This document shows, one piece after another, positions 1 through 6,811 of a stretch of DNA of 10,104 nucleotides. Every line of letters starts with the position of its first letter. Within the stretch, counting starts at the first letter, position 1. The notes under the pieces are model-generated. The model searched no databases, was not told the origin of the DNA, and worked only from the letters and a program-made list of their open reading frames with translations. Source of the DNA: JALZAA01 sp035938395 (lineage in GTDB: Bacteria > Actinomycetota > Acidimicrobiia > IMCC26256 > JACDBD01); assembly GCA_035938395.1 (NCBI GenBank), contig DASZGY010000057.1, positions 1 to 10,104 of the forward strand, read 5' to 3'. A program made the position numbers and the translations under genes.

Positions 1-2
1 TG

Positions 3-791
3 GCGGTCGAGGCGGAGCGGCTCGGCTACCACCACCTCACGTGCAGCGAGCACGTCGCGCTGCCGGCTGCGGTGGCGGAGACCCGTGGCGTCACCTATTG
101 GGACCCGCTCCCGACATTCGGCTACATCGCCGCCCGGACGACCACGATCCGGCTGGCCACGCACGTGCTCGTCCTCGGCTATCACCATCCACTTGCCATC
201 GCCAAGCGTTACGGCACGCTCGACCGTGTCTCGGGCGGGCGGCTCGTGCTCGGCGTCGGCGTGGGCTCGCTGCGCGAGGAGTTCGACCTGCTCGGCGCCG
301 AGTTCGAGGAGCGCGGTGACCGCGGCGACGACGCCATCCGCGCCCTGCGCGCGTCGCTGTCGGAGCTCGAGCCCGAGTTCCGGGGCGAGCACTACGAGTA
401 CGAAGGCTTCGTGGTCGACCCGTGTGCCGTCCAACCGCGTGTCCCGATCTGGGTCGGTGGCCGCACGGCACGATCCCTGCGCCGGGCGATCGAGCTCGCC
501 GACGGCTGGGCGCCCTTCGGCCTGTCACGCGCCAACCTGGCCGACATGATCGCCCGGGCCCGTGATACCGAGGCATGGTCGGCACGCGCGCAGATCGCCG
601 ATGCGCCGCCGTTCGAGCTCGTGCTCCAGAACGAGCATCCGTTCAACCCGGAGAGCGAGCCCGACCGGGTTCGCGAGTCCGCAGGACGACTGGCCGACGC
701 GGGGGCGACGACGCTGAACGTCCGCGTCGTGCACCACTCGCTCGACCACTACCTCGAGCAGCTGGCCGCGATGCGGGAGCTGATCCCCTAG
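3..791 (+). CDS. LLM class F420-dependent oxidoreductase, 5'-truncated by window edge
   Basis: The reading frame is open from base 3, so the true start lies before the window; 262 residues are visible and perhaps 25-35 N-terminal residues are missing compared with the usual length of about 290. The sequence fits the bacterial luciferase-like monooxygenase fold (TIM barrel). The most diagnostic block is 'TIRLATHVLVLGYHHPLAIA', followed directly by 'LDRVSGGRLVLGVGVGSLREEF', and later 'PIWVGGRTARSLRRAIELAD'; these match the actinobacterial F420-dependent subfamily (TIGR03619-like). Family members use reduced coenzyme F420 to oxidise or reduce small organic substrates in the cytoplasm. The substrate cannot be read from the sequence. 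The gene ends on a TAG that is interlocked with the acetate kinase stop on the other strand, leaving no room for a terminator between them. A FMN-dependent monooxygenase is the main alternative. Confidence in the family is high, in cofactor moderate. Confidence 0.9.
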   Translation, partial: AVEAERLGYHHLTCSEHVALPAAVAETRGVTYWDPLPTFGYIAARTTTIRLATHVLVLGYHHPLAIAKRYGTLDRVSGGRLVLGVGVGSLREEFDLLGAEFEERGDRGDDAIRALRASLSELEPEFRGEHYEYEGFVVDPCAVQPRVPIWVGGRTARSLRRAIELADGWAPFGLSRANLADMIARARDTEAWSARAQIADAPPFELVLQNEHPFNPESEPDRVRESAGRLADAGATTLNVRVVHHSLDHYLEQLAAMRELIP

Positions 792-1894
792 CTCGACACC
801 AGCGCGCTCGTGTGGCGGGCGATGACGCGGTCCTCGTCGGTGCGCTCGACCCGGACGACGCACCCGCCGCCGGGCGCGCTGATCACGGCCGCATCCGCGG
901 CGTTCGCGGCGTCGTCGAGCTCGACGCCCAGGTGCTCGAGCCGATCGCAGATGCCGGCGCGGACCGCGGCCGCCTTCTCGCCGATGCCGCCGGTGAACAC
1001 GAGGGTGTCGAGCCCGCCCAGCACCGTCGCCAGCGCGCCGACGTGCTTCCGGGCCTGGTAGCAGAAAGCCTCGACGGCGAGCGCGGCGCGCCCATCGCGC
1101 TCCCGCTGCTCGAGCAGCATTTGCATGTCCGACGTGCCACCCGACAACGCGACGAGCCCCGCGTCGCGGTCGACGAGATGCTCCAGGCGGTCGGCGTCGT
1201 AGCCCTGCTCGCGCAGCAGGTACACGGGGACGCCCGGGTCGAGGTCGCCGCTGCGGGTGCTCATGACCAAGCCGCCCGCGGGCGTGAACCCCATCGTCGT
1301 GTCGACCGATTGCCCGCCGTCGACGGCAACCATGCTCGCCCCGTTTCCGAGGTGCGCGATCACGGCCCGGCCGAGCTGCGCCGCGCCGAGCGCGCCGACG
1401 ATGTACTCGTACGACAAGCCGTGGAAGCCGTACCGCCGCACGCCCCCGTCCCAGAGCGAGTCGGGCAGCGGCAGGCGCTGCGCGAGCTCGGGCATGTGGC
1501 GATGGAACGCGGTGTCGAAGCAGGCCACCTGCGGGATGTCCCATCGGCCACGGATGGCGTCGATGCCGGCGATCGCCGCCGGCATGTGCAACGGCGCGAA
1601 CGGGACCAGCTCCCGGAGGTCGGCGAGCACGTCGTCGTCGACGAGCGCGGGCTCGGCGTGGTCGGGCCCGCCGTGCACGACGCGATGCCCGGCGGCGCCC
1701 GGCAACGGCAGTCCCTGCGCGTCGAACGAGGCGAGAGCGCCGTCGAGGGCGGCGGTGTAGTCGCCCGACTCAACCGGATGCGCGGCCCGCCCCAACGCCC
1801 GCTCGGCCGTTCCCTCGACCTCGAACAGCGCCGTCTTCAGCGACGACGAGCCGCTGTTCACGCATAGGACGACCAGCGGCCCGCTCGGGCTCAC
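788..1894 (-). CDS. ackA: Acetate kinase
   Basis: Acetate kinase, catalysing acetyl-phosphate + ADP to acetate + ATP (reversible) in the cytoplasm. The 368-residue product shows the family motifs in order: 'VNSGSSSLK' (12-20), 'HRVVHGG' (70-76), 'CFDTAFH' (125-131), 'YGFHGLSY' (155-162), 'HLGNGAS' (181-187), 'TPAGGLVMSTRSGDLDPG' (204-221) and 'FTGGIGE' (300-306), plus 'TDED' near the C-terminus where family members have TNEE. The expected substrate-binding Asn13, Arg71, Asp127, His158 and Arg214 equivalents are therefore present. It is a little shorter than the usual 395-410 residues. The start is taken as GTG at 1894, whose GTGA overlaps the phosphoketolase TGA; the open frame continues far upstream inside the phosphoketolase gene, but that part has no acetate-kinase content. 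Overlap with the phosphoketolase gene, whose product is acetyl-phosphate, supports the function and a translationally coupled operon. The 'APLHNP' motif of many homologues reads 'APLHMP' here. Confidence 0.96.
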   Translation of the reverse strand: MSPSGPLVVLCVNSGSSSLKTALFEVEGTAERALGRAAHPVESGDYTAALDGALASFDAQGLPLPGAAGHRVVHGGPDHAEPALVDDDVLADLRELVPFAPLHMPAAIAGIDAIRGRWDIPQVACFDTAFHRHMPELAQRLPLPDSLWDGGVRRYGFHGLSYEYIVGALGAAQLGRAVIAHLGNGASMVAVDGGQSVDTTMGFTPAGGLVMSTRSGDLDPGVPVYLLREQGYDADRLEHLVDRDAGLVALSGGTSDMQMLLEQRERDGRAALAVEAFCYQARKHVGALATVLGGLDTLVFTGGIGEKAAAVRAGICDRLEHLGVELDDAANAADAAVISAPGGGCVVRVERTDEDRVIARHTSALVSS

Positions 1895-4251
1895 CGGCTC
1901 CAGCGCCAGTCGCGCACCTCTGGCATGTCCTCGAGGTGCTCGACGACGTACGCGTGGTGACGGCGGAGCATGTCCTCGCAGTGCTCGACGAGCGTTTCGC
2001 CTCCGACGGGCGCCCGGCGGGCGCGGTGCAGCGCCTCCATGCACAGGTGGTAGCGGCTGACGTGGTTGAGCACGACCATGTCGAACGGGGTCGTCGTGGT
2101 GCCCTCTTCCTCGTAGCCGCGGACGTGGAAGCGGCCGGGGTCGGGCCGCCCGTGGATCAGATGGTGCACGGCGCTCGCGTAACCGTGGAACGCGAACACA
2201 ACGTCCGTGTCGGCCGTGAACAGGTCGACGAAGTGTCCCTCGTCCATGCCGTGGGGATGACGGTCCTCGGGGAACAGCGCCATGAGATCGAGGACGTTCA
2301 CGACCCGGAACTCGAGCGCAGGCACGTACTGGCGAAGGAGATCGGCGGCCGCCAGCGTCTCCATGGTCACGATGTCGCCGGCGGACGCGAGCACGACGTC
2401 GGGATCGCCGCGGTGCTCGCTCCCCGCCCACTCCCACACGGACGCGCCCTCGGCGGCGTGCCGGCGGGCCGTGTCCATATCGAGCCACTGCAGCTGAGGC
2501 TGCTTGTCGATCACGATCAGGTTCACGTAGTCACGGCTGCGTAAGCAGTGGTCGGCGACGGACAGCAGGCAGTTGGCGTCGGGCGGCAGGTAGATGCGGG
2601 CCACCGTGCCCTTCTTGCTGAGCACGACATCGATCAGCCCGGGCCCCTGGTGGCTGAAGCCGTTGTGGTCGTTCCTCCAGGCCGTCGACGTGAGCAGGAT
2701 GTTCAATGACGCGACCGGGGCCCGCCAGGACAGGTCACGGGCGGCTTCGAGCCACTTGGAGTGCTGCACGGTCATCGAGGCCGACACCATGGCGAACGCC
2801 TCGTACGACGCGAAGAGGCCGTGCCTGCCCGTGAGCAGATACCCCTCGAGCCAGCCTTGGCAGTTGTGCTCGCTGAGGATCTCCATCACGCGGCCGTCGT
2901 GCGCCACGTGGTCGTCCATGGCGATGATCGGCTCGACCAGCATCCGGTTCTCGACGTCGAACACGGCCCCCAACCGGTTCGAGTTCGTCTCGTCCGGGCA
3001 CACGAGGCGAAAGCTGGCGCTCTCCCGGTTGTTCGTGAACACGTCACGCAGGAACTCGCCGAGACGGCGGGTCGACTCGTGGAGCTCGGCGCCGGGCTCC
3101 GGGACGGGGATCGCATACCCGGTGAAGTCGGGAAGATCGAGCGACTCGAGCAAACGACCGCCGTTGGCGTGCGGGTTCGCACCCATGCGGCGATCGCCGC
3201 CGGGCGCGAGCTTCGCCAGCGCCGGCATCAAGCGGCCGTCGTCGTCGAACAGCTCTTCGGGCCGGTAGCCGCGCATCCACTCCTCGAGCTGGTGCAGGTG
3301 GTCGGCGTTGTCGCGCACATTGCCGAGTGGGACCTGGTGGGCGCGGAACGTGCCCTCGACCGGCAAGCCGTCGACGATCTTCGGGCCGGTCCAGCCCTTC
3401 GGCGTCCGCAGCACGATGGCCGGCCACCGTGGCCGGGCGCCGAAGCCGTGCGCACGCGCGCCGTCCTGGATCACACGGATGGCGTCGAAACAGCGGTCGA
3501 GCGTCGACGCGAGGTCGCGATGCACGGCCGGCGGGTCGTCGCCTTCGACGAAGTGCACGTCGTACCCGTAGCCCCGCAGCACCGCCTCGATGGCGTCGTC
3601 GGTCGACCGCCCGAACACCGTCGGGCCCGAGATCTTGTAGCCGTTGAGGTGGAGGACGGGGAGCACGGCGCCGTCGCGCACCGGGTTGATGAAGTCGATC
3701 CCCTGCCACGAGCCCGAGAGCGGCCCCGTCTCGGCCTCGCCATCGCCGATCACGCACGCCACGACAAGGTCGGGGTTGTCGAACGCGGCGCCGAACGCGT
3801 GCGCGAGCGCGTAGCCGAGCTCGCCCCCTTCATGGATCGAGCCGGGCGTCGGAACGCTGACATGGCTCGGCACGCCGCCGGGCGTCGAGAACTGGCGGAA
3901 CAGCCGGTGCATGCCGTCGGCGTCGGGCGACACCACCGGGTAGGTCTCGCTGTACGTGCCTTCGAGGTACACGTTGGCGAGGATCGCCGGCCCGCCGTGC
4001 CCCGGCCCGGTGATGAAGATGACGTCGGCGTCGCGTTCGCGGATGACGCGGTTCAGGTGCGCGTACAGGATGCTCAAGCCGGGCGAGGTGCCCCAGTGGC
4101 CGAGGAGCCGAGGCTTGATGTGCTCGGGCGTCAGGGGCTCGCGCAGCAGCGCGTTGTCCTGGAGATAGATCTGCCCGACGGTGAGGTAGTTGGCGGCGCG
4201 CCAATACGCGTCGATCGCGGCGACGTCGTCGTCGGAGAGGGTGGCCGGCAT
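1891..4251 (-). CDS. xfp: Phosphoketolase (xylulose-5-phosphate/fructose-6-phosphate)
   Basis: Thiamine-diphosphate-dependent phosphoketolase, cleaving xylulose 5-phosphate (and often fructose 6-phosphate) with phosphate to acetyl-phosphate plus glyceraldehyde 3-phosphate (or erythrose 4-phosphate). The 786-residue product has normal length for the family. Visible signatures are 'GHWGTSPGLS' (51-60), 'GPGHGGPA' (82-89), the family signature 'EGGELGY' (141-147), the ThDP/Mg-binding 'GDGEAETG' (169-176), 'HLNGYKISGPTVFGR' (201-215) and 'RMGANPHANGG' in the middle region; the C-terminal part carries the transketolase-like domain ending in 'DWRWSR'. The start at 4251 is chosen because a strong AGGAGG sits six bases upstream and 'MPATLSDDDV' resembles the usual N-terminus; an open extension to 4326 has no family resemblance. 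The gene is followed, with a GTGA overlap, by acetate kinase, so the pair would convert ketose phosphates to acetate and ATP. Whether fructose 6-phosphate is used cannot be decided from sequence alone. Confidence 0.97.
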   Translation of the reverse strand: MPATLSDDDVAAIDAYWRAANYLTVGQIYLQDNALLREPLTPEHIKPRLLGHWGTSPGLSILYAHLNRVIRERDADVIFITGPGHGGPAILANVYLEGTYSETYPVVSPDADGMHRLFRQFSTPGGVPSHVSVPTPGSIHEGGELGYALAHAFGAAFDNPDLVVACVIGDGEAETGPLSGSWQGIDFINPVRDGAVLPVLHLNGYKISGPTVFGRSTDDAIEAVLRGYGYDVHFVEGDDPPAVHRDLASTLDRCFDAIRVIQDGARAHGFGARPRWPAIVLRTPKGWTGPKIVDGLPVEGTFRAHQVPLGNVRDNADHLHQLEEWMRGYRPEELFDDDGRLMPALAKLAPGGDRRMGANPHANGGRLLESLDLPDFTGYAIPVPEPGAELHESTRRLGEFLRDVFTNNRESASFRLVCPDETNSNRLGAVFDVENRMLVEPIIAMDDHVAHDGRVMEILSEHNCQGWLEGYLLTGRHGLFASYEAFAMVSASMTVQHSKWLEAARDLSWRAPVASLNILLTSTAWRNDHNGFSHQGPGLIDVVLSKKGTVARIYLPPDANCLLSVADHCLRSRDYVNLIVIDKQPQLQWLDMDTARRHAAEGASVWEWAGSEHRGDPDVVLASAGDIVTMETLAAADLLRQYVPALEFRVVNVLDLMALFPEDRHPHGMDEGHFVDLFTADTDVVFAFHGYASAVHHLIHGRPDPGRFHVRGYEEEGTTTTPFDMVVLNHVSRYHLCMEALHRARRAPVGGETLVEHCEDMLRRHHAYVVEHLEDMPEVRDWRWSR

Positions 4252-4257
4252 CACTCG

Positions 4258-4263
4258 CCTCCT
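4258..4263 (-). promoter_or_regulatory. Shine-Dalgarno site of the phosphoketolase gene
   Basis: A perfect AGGAGG (minus strand) lies six bases before the ATG at 4251. It overlaps the TAG stop of the upstream remnant gene (TAGGAGG), so ribosomes finishing that short frame arrive exactly at the phosphoketolase start. This site decides the start against the in-frame ATG at 4326. Confidence 0.85.
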
Positions 4264-4495
4264 ACCCGCACTCCACCTCCCACGACCACGTCGGAGTGGC
4301 GACGACCCGCGCTCCCGGGCGGGCAACGGCGGGGCCGAGATTGAACGCGTCGAGCGGGTGGGAGTGCGGCTCGACGCAAATGGCGTGCACGCTGAGCGCC
4401 ATGATCCGGCCGCCTCGCTCCGGCGCGACCACGAGCCGCGCCGACCCGGACTCGAGCGTCAGCACCGGCGCAGTCTCGCACGCCGGCGGCGTCAC
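4262..4495 (-). pseudogene. Aldose 1-epimerase (mutarotase) remnant with large in-frame internal deletion
   Basis: A 77-codon frame sits between thiolase and phosphoketolase. Its first half, 'LTLESGSARLVVAPERGG' followed by RIMALSV, looks like the N-terminal beta strands of the aldose 1-epimerase superfamily (the conserved 'aPe.GGri.sl'). Its second half, 'ICVEPHSHPLDAFN' followed by 'ARPGARVVATPTWSWEV', looks like the C-terminal end of the same family ('vcvEPqt.ppdafN...l.PGe'). The roughly 200 residues normally between them, which include most catalytic positions of a galactose-mutarotase fold, are absent, and the frame is kept across the join near codons 34-38. The likely GTG start at 4495 overlaps the thiolase stop as GTGA, and the TAG stop lies in the phosphoketolase Shine-Dalgarno site. 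It probably has no epimerase activity but could still relay ribosomes in the operon. The family assignment is by recognition of two short segments; an assembly collapse or an unrelated small protein remain possible. Confidence 0.6.
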
Positions 4496-5679
4496 CCGAG
4501 GCGCTCGATGACCGTCGCGTTCGCCTGGCCGCCGCCTTCGCACATGGTCTGGAAGCCGAAGCGGCCGCCCGTCGTCTCGAGGTGGTTGAGCATCGTGGTC
4601 ATCAGACGCACACCGCTCGCGCCGAGCGGGTGGCCGATCGCGATCGCGCCACCGCGCGGGTTGTACTTCGTCGGGTCCGGCCGGAACTCCTTGGCCCACA
4701 TGAGCGCGATGGCGGCGAACGCCTCGTTGCACTCGATGGCGTCGAACTCGTCGATCTTCATTCCGGAGCGCTCGAGCAGCTTGCGCGTCACCGGGTTCGG
4801 CGCGGACAGCACGAGCACGGGGTCGTCGGCGAGCACGGCGAAGTGCACGAACCGCGCCCGGATCGGCAGGCCGAGCCGCTCGGCCGTGGCCCGGTCGGCG
4901 ATGAGCATGGCCGAGGCGCCGTCGCTCATCGGCGACGAGTTCCCGGCGGTGATGTCGGGCGCCGGCTGATCCTCGGACTCCCAGACCGCGGGCAACGCCG
5001 CCAGTTGCTCGAGCGACGTGCCGCGCCGGACCGCCTCGTCGCTGCGCAGCACGTCGCCGGTGGGCTCGCCGTCCTCGTCCATGAGCGGCACGGGCAGGAC
5101 CTCTCGGTCGAAGAACCCGGAGTCGACGCCGGCGGCGGCGCGCCGGTGGCTCTCCAGCGCGAAGGCGTCCATCTCGTCGCGGGTGACACCGAAACGGTCG
5201 GCGAGCACCTGGGCGACCCAGAACTGGATGCCGAGCGTGTGGTTCGTGTGCTCCATGAACGCGGAGCTGAACGGCCCGACCCCGCCCCGGGCGTTGGTCG
5301 ACATCGGCGCCCGGGTCATCGACTCGACGCCGCAGGCGATGGCGAGGTCGTAGGCGCCCGCGATCACGCCCTGGGCGACGAAGTGCACCGCCTGCTGCGA
5401 CGAGCCGCACTGACGGTCGACCGAGGTGGCGGGCACGTGCCACGGCAGCCCGGCCGCGACCCAGGCGTTGCGGGTGACGTTGCAGCCCTGCTCCCCCGAC
5501 TGGGTCACGCACCCGCCGACGACGTCGTCGATGGTCCCCGGATCGACGTCGTTGCGTTCGAGCAGCGATCGCAGCGTCAGCCCGAGCAGGTCTGACGGGT
5601 GCCACGTGGCCAGCGCTCCCTTTCGCTTGCCGACCGCGGTGCGCACCGTGTCGACGATGACCGCCTCACGTGCCTCCAT
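4492..5679 (-). CDS. Thiolase (acetyl-CoA C-acyltransferase)
   Basis: Thiolase of the degradative/biosynthetic type, either condensing two acetyl-CoA or cleaving 3-ketoacyl-CoA with CoA. The 395-residue length is typical. The nucleophilic cysteine is Cys91 in 'DRQCGSSQQAVHF'; the other active-site motifs are 'CNEAFAA' (317-323), 'GGAIAIGHPLGASGVRL' (343-359, His350) and 'CEGGGQANATVIERL' (380-394, Cys380 as the acid/base), so the enzyme looks intact. Chain-length preference cannot be read off; 'QTMCEGGGQANA' is the fatty-acid/actinobacterial style rather than the classical 'ALCIGGGMG' of PhaA-type enzymes. The ATG at 5679 has a GGGAG-type ribosome site about six bases upstream. It is the first gene of a minus-strand operon with the epimerase remnant, phosphoketolase and acetate kinase, and starts about 20 bases from the palindromic operator at 5706-5725, which likely controls it. 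Confidence 0.93.
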   Translation of the reverse strand: MEAREAVIVDTVRTAVGKRKGALATWHPSDLLGLTLRSLLERNDVDPGTIDDVVGGCVTQSGEQGCNVTRNAWVAAGLPWHVPATSVDRQCGSSQQAVHFVAQGVIAGAYDLAIACGVESMTRAPMSTNARGGVGPFSSAFMEHTNHTLGIQFWVAQVLADRFGVTRDEMDAFALESHRRAAAGVDSGFFDREVLPVPLMDEDGEPTGDVLRSDEAVRRGTSLEQLAALPAVWESEDQPAPDITAGNSSPMSDGASAMLIADRATAERLGLPIRARFVHFAVLADDPVLVLSAPNPVTRKLLERSGMKIDEFDAIECNEAFAAIALMWAKEFRPDPTKYNPRGGAIAIGHPLGASGVRLMTTMLNHLETTGGRFGFQTMCEGGGQANATVIERLG

Positions 5680-5701
5680 GCCGCTCCCTTATTGGAACCG
5701 A

Positions 5702-5730
5702 TTGAACCTGACATGGTAGTCAGGTCGAAT
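5702..5730 (+). promoter_or_regulatory. Possible sigma-70-type promoter for the 149-residue protein gene
   Basis: TTGAAC (5702-5707) and TCGAAT (5725-5730) are spaced by 17 bases and each match four of six positions of the vegetative consensus. The operator palindrome fills the spacer, an arrangement that would give repression by steric block. On the opposite strand TTCAAT (5706-5701) is an equally modest -10 for the thiolase operon. This is pattern matching only. Confidence 0.35.
5706..5725. promoter_or_regulatory. Palindromic operator candidate in thiolase/unknown-gene divergent region
   Basis: ACCTGACATGGTAGTCAGGT: perfect 7-base arms around a 6-base centre, with a further ATT/AAT match at 5701-5703 and 5728-5730. 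It lies between the divergent starts at 5679 and 5763. Its core CCTGAC-N6-GTCAGG is repeated exactly at 6789-6806 in the next divergent region. Size and symmetry fit a dimeric helix-turn-helix regulator such as the TetR family; no regulator gene is in the window. Confidence 0.7.
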
Positions 5731-5762
5731 TCACGCGACCCGGCGAGCGACAGGAGGGCCAC

Positions 5763-6212
5763 ATGGGCGTGACCGGTGGTGACGTTCCCGAGCACGACCA
5801 CATCGTCGACACCGGGAAGAGCAGCTTCGGCCTCGACGAGCTCGGCCACATCCAGCCCGGGCTGGCGCGCGTCATGCCCGAGATCGGCGCGCGCATCTGG
5901 AAGTGCTACTACGCGGGCAAGGCCGGCAATCAGCCGCTGGCGCGCTTCCAGCTCAAGGAGGCCGTCAACCTCATGGAGATGGGCGCGTTCGTGCGGCCCA
6001 AGTACGAGGAGAACATGACGAAGTTCATCGCCGAGGACGTCGAGCAGGTGAAGCAGGCGATCGAGGCGAAGGACTGGGACAAGTTCGAGACCGCGTTCCA
6101 CGCGATGGTCGATCAGGCGAACGCGTACCACGAGCTGTATGACAAGGAGTTCCTGCGCTGGAAGATCCCCGACCAGCCGCCGCCTGACCTCGACATGACC
6201 CCGCGCCGGTAG
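5763..6212 (+). CDS. Hypothetical small helical protein
   Basis: A 149-residue soluble protein that I do not recognise. The ATG at 5763 follows AGGAGG (5752-5757) at five bases, an excellent start. There is no signal peptide, membrane segment or CxxCH. Composition and periodicity suggest about four alpha helices (roughly 24-56, 58-76, 80-102 and 105-130), with 'MPEIGARIWKCYYAGKAGN' (38-56), 'RPKYEENMTKFI' (78-89) and 'HAMVDQANAYHELYDKEF' (113-130) as blocks that look conserved-protein-like; the C-terminal 20 residues are proline-rich and end in 'PPPDLDMTPRR'. The single Cys48, Trp46 and the His113/His123 pair could form a ligand site in a helical bundle, but that is speculation. It is transcribed divergently from the thiolase operon across the shared palindrome, which suggests it belongs to the same regulon. 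It ends 14 bases from the convergent DoxX gene. Confidence 0.85.
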   Translation: MGVTGGDVPEHDHIVDTGKSSFGLDELGHIQPGLARVMPEIGARIWKCYYAGKAGNQPLARFQLKEAVNLMEMGAFVRPKYEENMTKFIAEDVEQVKQAIEAKDWDKFETAFHAMVDQANAYHELYDKEFLRWKIPDQPPPDLDMTPRR

Positions 6213-6217
6213 GCGCG
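6202..6217. repeat. Small GC hairpin over the stop of the 149-residue protein gene
   Basis: CGCGCC-GGTA-GGCGCG forms a six-base perfect stem with a four-base loop that contains the TAG stop at 6210-6212. There is no T tract on either side, so it is at most a weak terminator for either of the two convergent genes that end here. In DNA this rich in GC, a six-base stem may be chance. Confidence 0.35.
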
Positions 6218-6226
6218 CGTCGACCG

Positions 6227-6751
6227 TTATCCAGCCGCCTCTTCCCGCGGCGGCCGCCAGAAGAAGACGAGGAGCGCGAGCGCGCCACCGAGCCCGGCGA
6301 TCGCCGTGGTCGCGAAGCCGGACCACCCGTCGACCCACGAGAACCCGAGCGCGTTGTCGAGCGACCACTCCCCCGGGCCGAGCGCGCCGAGCGCGAGCCC
6401 GAGCACTGTCAACACCATCACGTACTCCCACCCTTCGGTGGGGCGCTTGAACACGAAGAAGCCGGCGTTGCGGTGGTTGGTGACCCACGCGACGGCGGCG
6501 ACGCCCGTGACCGCGGCCGCGCCCAGGGGGGTGAACAGGCCGAACACCAGAGCCGGTCCCGCCGCCAGCTCGGTCACGGTGACGAGCCAGGCGTGGGCCG
6601 GACCTGGGTGCAGGCCGAGGCTCGCGAACCAGTTGGACACGCCTGGGCCCTCGCGCATCCGGGCGAGGTGGTTCCAGCCGTGGGCGAACATGACGACGCC
6701 CGCCGCCACGCGCAGGCCGAGGAGGGCGAGGTTCACCGCGTTCGTATCCAT
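6227..6751 (-). CDS. DoxX family membrane protein
   Basis: A 174-residue integral membrane protein of the DoxX/DoxD-like family. Hydrophobic segments are at about 7-24, 54-74, 77-92, 110-127 and 146-165, giving four or five helices. The recognisable family features are 'GLRVAAGVVMFAHGWNHL' (12-29), 'ELAAGPALVFGLFTPLGA' (61-78) and the 'NHRNAGFFVFKRPTEGWEY' loop (92-110) with 'EGWEY' preceding the next helix. DoxX-like proteins are found widely in actinobacteria, often with redox enzymes; in mycobacteria a DoxX homologue acts with superoxide dismutase and a thiol protein in a membrane redox complex, but the biochemical role here is unknown. The ATG at 6751 follows GGAGG by 11 bases, a somewhat long spacing. 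The gene is divergent from the P450 across the second palindromic operator. Its C-terminus 'WRPPREEAAG' is charged and cytoplasmic in style. Confidence 0.88.
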   Translation of the reverse strand: MDTNAVNLALLGLRVAAGVVMFAHGWNHLARMREGPGVSNWFASLGLHPGPAHAWLVTVTELAAGPALVFGLFTPLGAAAVTGVAAVAWVTNHRNAGFFVFKRPTEGWEYVMVLTVLGLALGALGPGEWSLDNALGFSWVDGWSGFATTAIAGLGGALALLVFFWRPPREEAAG

Positions 6752-6787
6752 CTCGGGGCGGTCCTCCAGTGGATCCCATCCGCCGTT

Positions 6788-6807
6788 CCCTGACGCTATC
6801 GTCAGGG
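6788..6807. promoter_or_regulatory. Palindromic operator candidate in DoxX/P450 divergent region
   Basis: CCCTGACGCTATCGTCAGGG: perfect 8-base arms around CTAT, ending four bases before the P450 ATG. The core CCTGAC-N6-GTCAGG (6789-6806) is identical in arms and spacing to the site at 5707-5724. A bound dimer would cover the transcription start or the ribosome site of the P450 gene and could also affect DoxX. A TANNNT (-10-like TATCGT, 6797-6802) lies inside the palindrome. Confidence 0.7.
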
Positions 6808-6811
6808 TCGG

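Noticed and set aside
575..1867. Long plus-strand open frame antisense to acetate kinase
   Set aside because: Typical high-GC shadow: Arg/Ala/Asp-rich, no family motifs, and the opposite strand encodes a complete acetate kinase.
1895..2488. Open upstream extension of the acetate kinase frame through the phosphoketolase 3' end
   Set aside because: The extension is arginine/proline-rich out-of-frame translation of phosphoketolase; acetate kinase content starts just after GTG 1894 and that start overlaps the phosphoketolase stop.
4252..4326. N-terminal extension of phosphoketolase to an ATG at 4326
   Set aside because: The Shine-Dalgarno site at 4258-4263 serves ATG 4251, and the extra 25 residues are Arg/Gly-rich with no family counterpart.
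2761..4344. 527-codon plus-strand open frame antisense to phosphoketolase
   Set aside because: Low-complexity Arg/Val/Glu/His-rich product without motifs, mirrored on an intact phosphoketolase gene.
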